DNA of 64,000 bases from Arcanobacterium bovis (GTDB lineage: Bacteria > Actinomycetota > Actinomycetes > Actinomycetales > Actinomycetaceae): the NCBI RefSeq assembly GCF_004331995.1, contig NZ_SJDT01000002.1, forward strand, positions 186,001 to 250,000. Reading direction: 5' to 3'. Positions within the stretch are counted from its first letter, which is position 1; every line of letters begins with the position of its first letter. The position numbers and the translations under genes were made by a program. Below the pieces are notes generated by a model, which saw only the letters and a list, made by a program, of their open reading frames with translations, made no database searches and was not told the origin of the DNA. This document shows, piece after piece, positions 17,484 to 26,159 of this stretch.

Positions 17484-20207
17484 TTAGGATTTTCTGGCAT
17501 CCGCATTCTCGCGCTGTTTAGGCGCATTCTTCGGACGGTTCGATCCTTTTGGGTTTGGTGTTGCACTTCCATTCTGAGCTTTGTGCTCAGTCGCTTCGTC
17601 CATTTGGAAAGACACGGTTTGTGGAGTGCGTAGCTCGGCTACGTATTCGCGGCAACACTGTGTTTCGTGGCTTTCTACGTACTTTGCTGGCCGGTTGATT
17701 ACCTCAAGCAAGGCAAGCAATGCGGACGGCAAGGAACGGTTAGAGGAGTACACCAAGTAGCGCGAGTCCCAGCGTGGCTTGAACTTCTCTTTATAGGCAC
17801 GCAAACCGTGGAAGTTGTAAACACGAGAGCCGAAATCGTGCACGTAGCGCATGAGTTTCTCGGCACCGTGGGAATGAATCTTTCGTCCAACGTTCGAAAG
17901 AGGTGCCATGCCCAAGTTGATTTCCTTGAAGCCCTTTTCTTTGGCCCATTCGATAAGCGAAACCATGATGCCATCCATCGTTCCGCCGGGGGAATCGGGG
18001 CGGAAGCGCATGAGATCGAAGGTGACGGCGTCGTCGTTCAAAAAGACGACGTTCGCGAAGCCTTCGATTCGATCCTCACTGCGTACGACGGCGATCGGTC
18101 CGCTCGAAAGGTAGGCTTCGTCAAAGAATCCAAGGGAGAATGCCATTTCTTCGCGGCTTCCAAGCCACGAGTCAGAAACGCGGCGCAGTTCAGCGAAGGT
18201 TTCTTCGTCGTATGGTGGGTAGAGCATTTCGAACTCAGTACCGTTTTGTGACATACGGTTACGCATGCGTCGGAACACCTTGCCGGAATTGCCAATATTG
18301 GAGTAAGTATCGAGCTCCAAGGAGGCATCTTCGCCGATTTTCACAAAGCGAAGTCCCTGCTCAACGAGGTTTTCTAGGAACTTGCCCGAAATTTCGTAGA
18401 ATGCCACGTTCATGTCGTGCATATGAGCAAATTCGAGGAATTCATCAAGAGCTTCATCGAAGCGGTCAGTTTCACCAATCGGATCACCGAGCACTAGGAG
18501 CGTTCCTTTGTGTGGGCGATAGAGCAATGCAACTGATTCGTCCGCCGTGTAGAAAACTTGCTTATCGCCCAAGGCAAAGAGATAAGAATATGAATTACCT
18601 GGGTGGTGGAGCAAGAAGTCATGGAATCGATTAACGTCTTCTTCATTTGGCGCTTCGAAGCTGAGCTTCTTGGACCGTGAGAACATCAAAATGAACACGA
18701 TCCCCAAAACCAGCACAGCGTAGAAGGCAAACTGCATTAGTGGATGGCTTGGGTTAATGATGCGCAGGTAAAGCGAGCGCGAATGGAATACATGATGACG
18801 TAGCTCGATCACAAGGAATGGAATTCCAATGATCGCAATAGCAGACAGTACGAGTTTGATAGGCGTTGGTTTGATCGGTTCAGCATCGTAATTGTTTCGA
18901 TCCAAGTAAAGCATCACTGCGAAGGTCAAAAGCAATGAGGCTTCCTCATAGTCGAGGCCTTTCACCAGTGATCCGATGGCACCTGCGATGAGCAAAATGA
19001 GGGCTGCCCAGTAAATTCGGCGAATGCGTGCACGCAAACCGAACGATAGGACGATCAGAGCAATGCCGATGAGGAGCGTAGTTAATGACGACGCGCCGCG
19101 GATGCTATCTGGAATGATCTGCGCGATCTTCCACGAACGCAACAGGTTGTCCGGCGTCATGGTAGAGATGAACAAAACCACACCACACAGAGCAGTTCCA
19201 ATCCAGATCACCGTGTTGACGAATCCACCTTTACGATATTCGGTTCGCAAGCTACGTCGTGCGTCAGCAAATTCATTAACAGACAGTAATAGTGCAAGAA
19301 GCCACGGTACTACATAGTAGGCGATACGGAATAACACAACGCCCAAGAGAAGTTTGGTGGTGTCAACATTCGCTGTCGTAAACAGCGAGATAACGGTGAG
19401 ATCGAAAGATCCGATTCCTGCTGGCAACATCGATGCAAGACCAATAATCGTTGCTGTGGAGTAAACGAAGAGGGTGAAGCCTAAGCCAGCGTCAGGAGCG
19501 AAAAGGCGAATACATAACCAGAAGAACACCGCTGCGGCGAGCCAATCGGCTACTGAAGCAACAAGCATCTCGAATTTTTGCTTGTAATTTTGGCGGGCGA
19601 GGAAAGTCTCGCCGAGGCGTACTTTACCGATATTGATGTGCTGTCCAAAGAAATAAAATGGAAGATAAAGGCAACCGAGCAATGGTACAAGCATGAAGGT
19701 GCCTTCCCATTGATATGCAATGGGAGCAGTAACCAAGATAATCGCAAAAAGACCAAGTAAATTGGCTGCCCACACGGCAAGAGTGATATTGAGTGCGGTG
19801 CGACCTTCAATGCCGTTTGTTGTGTAGTGCTTGGTGCGGAGAGTGCCGCCCGTGAGCCCACCTAAACCAGCAAAGTTGTTAAAAGCTTGGGCGATCCATC
19901 CAATGCGCAACGCTTGGCGGCGTGGCACGTCAATACCAAAATGCTTCACTCCGAAGAAATCGTAAATTCCTGTTGCGGTAAATGCGAGCACTCCAAGCAG
20001 GATAATTCCAACGATCACACTTGGGCGTTGCTCAGCAAATAGCTCACGCATCTCCTCACCAGAGATTGACGAGAGTTCGCGCTTGGCAACGAGCACCACA
20101 GCGACGGTCATCACCACGTAGAATATGCGCGTGAGTGCGACCTTGTGCGTTTGGGCAAAATCTTTGACCTTGCCGAAAGTGGACACAGTGTTCCTAGAAT
20201 CTTCCAT
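17484..20207 (-). CDS. mprF: MprF-like phosphatidylglycerol aminoacyltransferase/flippase (DUF2156)
   Basis: This 907-residue membrane protein has a polytopic N-terminal half (about residues 20-520) that includes the lysyl-PG synthase/flippase-type membrane domain. A cytoplasmic GNAT-like DUF2156 domain follows (about 540-850) with the stretches YSYLFALGDKQVFYT, LGDPIGE and KEINLGMAPLSNVG. Enzymes of this family transfer an amino acid from aminoacyl-tRNA to phosphatidylglycerol and flip the product outward, which lowers surface negative charge and protects against cationic peptides. Lysine is the usual donor but cannot be proved here. No lysyl-tRNA synthetase domain is fused, unlike mycobacterial LysX. 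The last 45 residues are basic, Asn/Pro-rich and probably disordered. Confidence 0.85.
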   Translation of the reverse strand: MEDSRNTVSTFGKVKDFAQTHKVALTRIFYVVMTVAVVLVAKRELSSISGEEMRELFAEQRPSVIVGIILLGVLAFTATGIYDFFGVKHFGIDVPRRQALRIGWIAQAFNNFAGLGGLTGGTLRTKHYTTNGIEGRTALNITLAVWAANLLGLFAIILVTAPIAYQWEGTFMLVPLLGCLYLPFYFFGQHINIGKVRLGETFLARQNYKQKFEMLVASVADWLAAAVFFWLCIRLFAPDAGLGFTLFVYSTATIIGLASMLPAGIGSFDLTVISLFTTANVDTTKLLLGVVLFRIAYYVVPWLLALLLSVNEFADARRSLRTEYRKGGFVNTVIWIGTALCGVVLFISTMTPDNLLRSWKIAQIIPDSIRGASSLTTLLIGIALIVLSFGLRARIRRIYWAALILLIAGAIGSLVKGLDYEEASLLLTFAVMLYLDRNNYDAEPIKPTPIKLVLSAIAIIGIPFLVIELRHHVFHSRSLYLRIINPSHPLMQFAFYAVLVLGIVFILMFSRSKKLSFEAPNEEDVNRFHDFLLHHPGNSYSYLFALGDKQVFYTADESVALLYRPHKGTLLVLGDPIGETDRFDEALDEFLEFAHMHDMNVAFYEISGKFLENLVEQGLRFVKIGEDASLELDTYSNIGNSGKVFRRMRNRMSQNGTEFEMLYPPYDEETFAELRRVSDSWLGSREEMAFSLGFFDEAYLSSGPIAVVRSEDRIEGFANVVFLNDDAVTFDLMRFRPDSPGGTMDGIMVSLIEWAKEKGFKEINLGMAPLSNVGRKIHSHGAEKLMRYVHDFGSRVYNFHGLRAYKEKFKPRWDSRYLVYSSNRSLPSALLALLEVINRPAKYVESHETQCCREYVAELRTPQTVSFQMDEATEHKAQNGSATPNPKGSNRPKNAPKQRENADARKS

Positions 20208-20213
20208 ACCTAT

Positions 20214-20219
20214 AATCTA
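20214..20219 (-). promoter_or_regulatory. -10 element of a probable leaderless mprF promoter
   Basis: On the minus strand TAGATT is followed by ATAGGT and then the ATG. There is no ribosome binding site. Confidence 0.35.
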
Positions 20220-20406
20220 AGCGGTAAAGGTGGAAATCTCTGTACATCTTAGGTGTTGTTTTCGTTATAGCCGGGTCATACCTCAGTATGATAGGCCAAT
20301 GAATACCTTGTATTTATTGCAAAACTCTTACTGTAAGCTATTTGGCTGTGTGCACAATAACGTCTATAAAAGATATTAGGCAAATATTTTTCGGGACTTT
20401 CAATCG

Positions 20407-20440
20407 TTGAGAGCCTGATAGGTGAGACTCTCAATGTTTT
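20407..20440 (+). other. Hairpin upstream of the esterase gene
   Basis: TTGAGAG (20407-20413) pairs with CTCTCAA (20428-20434) across a 14-base loop, followed by TGTTTT. It could be an attenuator or a weak terminator in the 259-bp divergent gap, which is otherwise AT-rich and shows no gene. Confidence 0.3.
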
Positions 20441-20466
20441 ACCTCAATGGATGATATGGCTGGTAT

Positions 20467-21870
20467 ATGAAACCAAATTCTTTCATGCTTGTGCTTAGCG
20501 CGTGGGCAATCTTTTTTCTCTGCGTATTCTTTGCGGCGAAGATGCTCAAACGGCGAAAAGTACTGAAGTTTTCGCTGCTCAGCGTATTCACTTCGGTACT
20601 GCTTTGTGTAGGGATACTCGCGCAAATTAACATGCACGGTGGGTATATGAAATCCTGGAGCGAAGTAAAAGAATTTGTCAGTGGCTCGGGCACTGTTCAA
20701 GCTAAGCCAGTAGCATTACCACCATTACTAGGAAACTTTGAGTCGGACGTTTACAAGGCGAATTTCACTGAAATTACTGATCCCACACTAAAAGGAAATA
20801 ATTTTTCGGGATCCTTCATGGAAACCACTTGGCGCGGTCCACAGTCTAAGGTAGAACAAAAAATCAGAGTTTGGGCTCCCGAAGGCTGGCAGAAAATGCG
20901 GGACATGAATGTGATCGTGATGCTGCATGGATTCCCTTCAAATCCGCATTTGATGTCAGCAAACCTGCAGATTCCAAGTACATTGCCAGCCTTAATGAAA
21001 AACTCAGTCACCGGCCCCACGATTGTCGTTATGCCTGAGCTTCGTCCGGATTCACGTGAACCTGACTGTGTTGATCTGGAAGGACGACCAGCTGTCGGAA
21101 CGTGGGTGACGCGCGACGTCGTCGGTATGATAAATCGCAATTTCCCCGTCAGTCATGATCGCACAAAGTGGTCATTGGGAGGAATTTCTGCTGGTGGGTA
21201 CTGTGCAGGCGTGCTGGGAGCACATTCTCCAGAAGTATTTGGCAATTTACTGTTGCTCTCTGGATACGACGATCCCATGTTTGGCGGCTTGAAGAAACTG
21301 CCACCTAACAAGCGCTCGGATTTTGTGATTTCGAAAATTCTTCCCAAAGTTGAGCTTCCGATGCGAGTCTTGGCATCGTCGTCGGGAAACGATGTTGACG
21401 CGATAAAACTGCTCGGGCGGCTAGCAAAAATCAAAGCGCCGCAGGTTCAATTCGAACTTGACTACGGCTCGCACGGCGGACATAACTGGGCAGCATGGTC
21501 GGAGAATTTCAAAGATTCGATCTACTGGTTAGAACACAAAAAGGCACCAAACGCTAGTTTGAAGACTGCCGCTGCCGAACCTAAGTCCAAGTACGGAATT
21601 GTGCCGGTTTACCTTACCTTTGCTGCATATTCATTGCTTATTGTTCTTGCCGTGGTGCTATTCCATCGCCGGCAACGCAAACAGCTTGACGACGGCTACA
21701 CCCCGAGCAAAGCTCGCAATCTAGGCGTATGGGTGCTGTGTCTTGCTTTGGCGCTCGGAGCTGCGGTTATGGGAACTCTGTGGCTGGGGTCTGCAATAAA
21801 CCTCAAGATGGAAACAGTGCAGTCCTTCGATGATTTCGCACCTTTGGGCAGGCTAATCGGCATCTTGTGA
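20467..21870 (+). CDS. Membrane-anchored esterase (esterase D/antigen-85-like alpha/beta hydrolase)
   Basis: This 467-residue protein has two hydrophobic N-terminal segments (about residues 5-22 and 33-53), an alpha/beta hydrolase domain, and two C-terminal hydrophobic segments (about 378-398 and 419-441). The nucleophile elbow is LGGISAGGY with S241. The oxyanion-side motif is VIVMLHGFPSNPH, and the catalytic His is in SHGGHNWAAW (near residue 337). The catalytic domain lies between the membrane segments and probably faces outside. The family includes mycolyltransferases and carboxylesterases; the substrate here is unknown. The gene is divergent from mprF, and no clear ribosome binding site precedes the ATG. 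Confidence 0.75.
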   Translation: MKPNSFMLVLSAWAIFFLCVFFAAKMLKRRKVLKFSLLSVFTSVLLCVGILAQINMHGGYMKSWSEVKEFVSGSGTVQAKPVALPPLLGNFESDVYKANFTEITDPTLKGNNFSGSFMETTWRGPQSKVEQKIRVWAPEGWQKMRDMNVIVMLHGFPSNPHLMSANLQIPSTLPALMKNSVTGPTIVVMPELRPDSREPDCVDLEGRPAVGTWVTRDVVGMINRNFPVSHDRTKWSLGGISAGGYCAGVLGAHSPEVFGNLLLLSGYDDPMFGGLKKLPPNKRSDFVISKILPKVELPMRVLASSSGNDVDAIKLLGRLAKIKAPQVQFELDYGSHGGHNWAAWSENFKDSIYWLEHKKAPNASLKTAAAEPKSKYGIVPVYLTFAAYSLLIVLAVVLFHRRQRKQLDDGYTPSKARNLGVWVLCLALALGAAVMGTLWLGSAINLKMETVQSFDDFAPLGRLIGIL

Positions 21871-21882
21871 GCACTGCTCACT

Positions 21883-23634
21883 TCATGCCGACGCCTCGGT
21901 GGTAAACACAGCCACGCCCGCCACATCGAACGTCACGACGTTGCCGTCAGTGGTGACGCTGTCCCACGAAGCGAGGGTTTCGTCTACGTCAGCCGGAAGT
22001 ACGACGTCGGTGGCGTCGTCGCGAGCAAATGCGATCAGAACGTCGTTCCTACGCATCCAACCGCTGCGCGCACCGATGTCGAGCGTCGTCTTGCTCCTAT
22101 CGCCGCTGGCGATGCTGGCGTTGCTCTTGCGAAGTTGTATCAAGCGCTGTACAAATTCGAAGAAATGGGCGTGTTCTGGAAGGTCGAGATCGTGCCAATT
22201 GAGCTTTGCTGATTGAAAGGTTTGCTCATCTTGCGGAGCGGGCATAGATGGGGGAGTCTCGCCGTAAACAGAATTGAGATCCCAGGTAGAAAACTCATTC
22301 ATACGACCGTCGAGAATATGCGGACCGATCTCATCTCCGTGATCAGTAAAGAACGGAAAAGGCGTTTTTGTTGCCCACTCTTCGCCCATGAACAGTAAGG
22401 GCGTGAAATGTGAGAGCAAAATTAGCGCACGCGATATAGCAAGGTCTGCGTAGCTCAAGCTGTAGCTTGGTCGATCACCAATCAAGCGATTGCCAACTTG
22501 GTCGTGATTTTCGTCGAATACGATCAAAGAGTGTCCGTCGAGATCAGCAGGTACGGCACTGCCGCGAATCTTCTTATCGAAATTCGTCCATATACCGTCG
22601 TGGTAGAAACCTTGGCGAAGAACTTTAGCTAGGGTGCCCGCACCAGTGTACTCACTGTAATAAGCATTGCTCTCGCCCGTGAGCCAGACGTGTAGACCGT
22701 GGTGAACGTCGTCGGCCCATTGCATATCGGCACCGCGGCCACCGCTTTGGGTGGGAGTGACGGTACGGGCATTATTCGCATCAGATTCGAACGTCACGCT
22801 GAGGTGCTTGCCAATAGACTCACCCAGCTCATGCACGGTGTCGCTGAGTTCGGCTAAGAAATGATAGGAAGAGTCGTCGATCAAAAAATCTGTGGCATCT
22901 ACTCGAAAAACATCAATATGGAAATCGCGTGCCCATTGGCAGATATTGTCAAGGAAGTATTTGCGCACGTGTGAGCAGTGATCGCCGTCGAGATTGACGG
23001 CGTTACCCCACGGCGTATGGTGTTTATCGGTCAGATAAGGGCCAGCGAAGCCGAGGTAGTTGCCATCGGGTCCGAAGTGATTGTAAACAACATCTAAGCA
23101 GGCATGAATCCCGCGCGCATGGAGCTCATCAATCAGACGGGCGAAGTCCTGCGGCGAGCCATATTCTTCGTACGTTGCCATGATAGACACGCCGTCATAG
23201 CCCCAGCCGCGCTTACCTGGAATCGGATTGACGGGCATGATCTCCACCACGTCTATTCCCAGCTCAACGAGATGATCGAGCTTCGGGATTGCCGCTTTAA
23301 ATGTGCCTTCTGGCGTGAAAGTGCCGATGTGGAGCTCGTAGAACACCCCACCACGCACATCGCGCGAAACCCAGTTTTGATCGGTCCAGGTGAACTGGGC
23401 AGGATCAATAATTTCGGTGGGGCCATGAATCCCCAGCGGTTGGCGGCGAGAGCGCGGATCTGGAACAGGTAAACCGCCGTCGAAAACAACAAAATAGCGT
23501 GTGCCAACTGGGAAATCTTGCTCACTGCGCCACACGGCGTCTTCGCCGCACACAAGACTTATCACTTCGTCACTTTGATGAAGCTTGATATCGACTTTTG
23601 AGGCGTGTGGTGCCCAAATTTCGATTTTGCTCAT
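21883..23634 (-). CDS. treZ: Malto-oligosyltrehalose trehalohydrolase
   Basis: This 583-residue GH13 enzyme releases trehalose from maltooligosyltrehalose, the last step of the TreY-TreZ route. An N-terminal beta-sandwich (about residues 1-95) precedes the (beta/alpha)8 barrel. Catalytic motifs are HIDVFRVDATDF (nucleophile Asp), SVTFESDAN (acid Glu) and FDENHDQVGNR (transition-state Asp). The length fits the family. The ATG overlaps the treY stop by 4 bp (ATGA), so the two are translationally coupled. It converges with the esterase gene, 12 bp away. Confidence 0.92.
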   Translation of the reverse strand: MSKIEIWAPHASKVDIKLHQSDEVISLVCGEDAVWRSEQDFPVGTRYFVVFDGGLPVPDPRSRRQPLGIHGPTEIIDPAQFTWTDQNWVSRDVRGGVFYELHIGTFTPEGTFKAAIPKLDHLVELGIDVVEIMPVNPIPGKRGWGYDGVSIMATYEEYGSPQDFARLIDELHARGIHACLDVVYNHFGPDGNYLGFAGPYLTDKHHTPWGNAVNLDGDHCSHVRKYFLDNICQWARDFHIDVFRVDATDFLIDDSSYHFLAELSDTVHELGESIGKHLSVTFESDANNARTVTPTQSGGRGADMQWADDVHHGLHVWLTGESNAYYSEYTGAGTLAKVLRQGFYHDGIWTNFDKKIRGSAVPADLDGHSLIVFDENHDQVGNRLIGDRPSYSLSYADLAISRALILLSHFTPLLFMGEEWATKTPFPFFTDHGDEIGPHILDGRMNEFSTWDLNSVYGETPPSMPAPQDEQTFQSAKLNWHDLDLPEHAHFFEFVQRLIQLRKSNASIASGDRSKTTLDIGARSGWMRRNDVLIAFARDDATDVVLPADVDETLASWDSVTTDGNVVTFDVAGVAVFTTEASA

Positions 23635-26147
23635 GATTTCCTCTCGAGTACAGCGGCTGGGAACACTTTAAGCAGATCGCTTAGCAGCACTGAACCGCCT
23701 TCGATTTCTTGACCAGTGAAAATATTGCGCCACACGCCGTCGGGAATAACGACGGTGTGCTGGGAGAAGCCGCCTGATTTCTCCAAGGTGCTCACATGGC
23801 GTGCAAAGACGCCGATCACAGCGTCGTCATCTTTCATACGTGCGAAGGCGAAGGCGTGAGCTGTGGTTACAGGTAGAGGACGGTATTCGTAATCAGCACT
23901 GGCGAGGCGTGGTTTGCCCCGGCGCAATCGTGTCATACGCGAAGTGATCCACATTTTTTCGGCGTCGAGATCGGGATTGGAGCCAAGCCCATGGGCATCG
24001 AGCTCATCAAGCAAATCTGCGAGATGAGAGTAGTCAACATCGCGGCGATTATCAGGATCAACCAAAGAATTTCGAGTGATTTCCTGGCCCTGATACAGGT
24101 CGGAAACTCCGACCATCAGCATTTGCAGAGCTTTTTGTGCCAAAATATTGGCTCGCGTTGAAGCATACAATGTGTGATGAAGACTGCCCAGTAATTCGAC
24201 AACTGTTTCGTCACCGATCACAGTGCGTGCAAATTCGAGCAGGTTTTCTTCTGCGGAGGAATTTTGTTCGGTCCAGGTGGTCCATCGCTTTTGCTCGCGT
24301 GCTGCCTTGAGAAGATACTGCTCGAGACGGTCAAATTCGATTGCCCCAGCGGGAGTCCACGTTCCGATGAGCGTTTGCCACAACAGATTTTCGATCTGCC
24401 CGTCGAGATCCAAAGGTCGAATGTCAGCGGTGAGGCTGCGCAGCTGGGCGAGGGTATCGCGCCAAATGTCGGCGTGTTCAGATAGTGCCGCGATCTGCGC
24501 GCGAGTGTCCTCACCACGCTTGGTGTCGTGCGTGGTGAGGGTGGTGAGGGACGTGGGCCAATGCCGCTGCATGTGACCTTGCCAGGCGTGGAATTCATCG
24601 GCAGTGCAAGTGGGATAATTCGGACCTCCTCCCACTTCGTTCATCGACAAAAGCGCAGTGTAGCGATAGAAAGTGGTATCCTCAACGCCCTTGGCCATCA
24701 CTGGCCCACAGAGCTGTTGGAAACGAATGATAGCCTCGTGGCGCGCGTCGTCGTGCGTGCGGCCTGCGGAACCAATTTCGTTTCCGAGCAGGAGTTCGAC
24801 GACGGCGTCCAAGGTATCGTAGTCTTCTTCGTCGAGGCTTCGGCGGGCATGCGAATGAGCTGCGCGAAGTACGGATTCGTCCTCGGTTGAGGGCTTTTCA
24901 CCAGGCACGACGTAGGCGCGGTAGCGATCCATGTGAACCAGCAGCTCAACGAGGGCGCGGCGAATCGCGCGGAAAGTATGGTCACGTAGTCGTACGTCTG
25001 CGTGAAAAACGGAAGCTAGTAGTTGGGCAAGGCGGTCAACTTCGGCGAATAGCGACTGATCCACAATCTGACGTTTAGCTGCAATTTCAGTTGCCTGAAC
25101 GCCGTCGTACGAACCAGAAATCTCGGTGTGGAGAGCGGTGAGGTCGGGGATACCTTGGGGATCGGTAAACAGACCTTGGATTCGTCGCAGTGCATCGTAG
25201 CCGGTAGTACCGGCACACGGCCAATCGGAGGGAAGATTTTCTTCGCCTTCGAGAATCTTTTCCACAACTACCCATGCGCCTTCAGTTTCTACTTTGAGCT
25301 GGCGCAGGTATTGGCGTGGATCGGCAAGGCCATCGGGATGATCGATTCTGAAGCCGTCTATGTGTCCCTCGTGGTAGAGGTCAATGAGGAGTCGATGCGA
25401 TTCTTTGAATACGTCCGCATCTTCAACGCGAATTGCAGCCAGTGTATCGACGTCGAAAAAGCGCCGGTAGTTCAGTTCCTCATTGGCAACTCGCCAGTAT
25501 GAGAGTCGATAATACTGACTATCGACGAGCTCAGCTATGGGAAGATATTCGGTGCCACGTCGAACTGGGAAAATATGGTCGTAATAGCGCAAGACGAAGG
25601 TTTCGCCCTCGTTTTCGTAACCTGGCACCACCATCTGCTCAACACTCAGTTCACCTTCGGCGAGTACTGTGCCGATACGTCGACCCAGGATCGGCATTAA
25701 AATGCCGTCGCCAGATTCCTGGAGGTCAATGTCAAACCAGTTGGCATAGGGCGATTCGGCGCCGTCGCGCAATACCGACCACAGAGCCTGGTTGTGATAA
25801 AGCGGAGTGGGAACTGCCATGTGGTTTGGCACTACATCGACTATGACCCGCATATCAGAAGCATGAATCGCTTCGGATAATTTTTTGAATCCAGTGATCC
25901 CGCCCATTTCAGCAGAGATTGTTTGGTGATCAACCACGTCGTAGCCGTGAGTGGAACCAGGTGCTGCCTGCAAAATGGGGGAGAGATACACGTCCGTGAC
26001 GCCGAGAGCGTGGAGGTAGGGAACGATCTTTTCAGCATCGCTGAAGGTAAACTGCGGTCCCATTTGGAGGCGATAGGTAGTTACCGGCGTGGTGCTGTGT
26101 TCGTTTTGGTGGGATTGATTGTCAGAAACTTGCTGGCCAGAAAACAT
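23631..26147 (-). CDS. treY: Malto-oligosyltrehalose synthase
   Basis: This 838-residue GH13 enzyme isomerises the reducing-end glucose of a maltodextrin into an alpha,alpha-1,1-linked trehalosyl unit. It is recognised by the N-terminal TYRLQMGPQFTFSDAEKIVP, VDVVPNHMA, DGFRIDHPDGLADP (nucleophile Asp), WVVVEKILEGEENLP (acid Glu), GTTGYDALRRI and LTTHDTKRGEDTRAQ (third Asp). The size matches the family. GGGAG lies before the ATG. It lies 12 bp after glgX and overlaps treZ, so the three form one operon. Confidence 0.94.
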   Translation of the reverse strand: MFSGQQVSDNQSHQNEHSTTPVTTYRLQMGPQFTFSDAEKIVPYLHALGVTDVYLSPILQAAPGSTHGYDVVDHQTISAEMGGITGFKKLSEAIHASDMRVIVDVVPNHMAVPTPLYHNQALWSVLRDGAESPYANWFDIDLQESGDGILMPILGRRIGTVLAEGELSVEQMVVPGYENEGETFVLRYYDHIFPVRRGTEYLPIAELVDSQYYRLSYWRVANEELNYRRFFDVDTLAAIRVEDADVFKESHRLLIDLYHEGHIDGFRIDHPDGLADPRQYLRQLKVETEGAWVVVEKILEGEENLPSDWPCAGTTGYDALRRIQGLFTDPQGIPDLTALHTEISGSYDGVQATEIAAKRQIVDQSLFAEVDRLAQLLASVFHADVRLRDHTFRAIRRALVELLVHMDRYRAYVVPGEKPSTEDESVLRAAHSHARRSLDEEDYDTLDAVVELLLGNEIGSAGRTHDDARHEAIIRFQQLCGPVMAKGVEDTTFYRYTALLSMNEVGGGPNYPTCTADEFHAWQGHMQRHWPTSLTTLTTHDTKRGEDTRAQIAALSEHADIWRDTLAQLRSLTADIRPLDLDGQIENLLWQTLIGTWTPAGAIEFDRLEQYLLKAAREQKRWTTWTEQNSSAEENLLEFARTVIGDETVVELLGSLHHTLYASTRANILAQKALQMLMVGVSDLYQGQEITRNSLVDPDNRRDVDYSHLADLLDELDAHGLGSNPDLDAEKMWITSRMTRLRRGKPRLASADYEYRPLPVTTAHAFAFARMKDDDAVIGVFARHVSTLEKSGGFSQHTVVIPDGVWRNIFTGQEIEGGSVLLSDLLKVFPAAVLERKS

Positions 26148-26159
26148 TATTCTCCCTGG

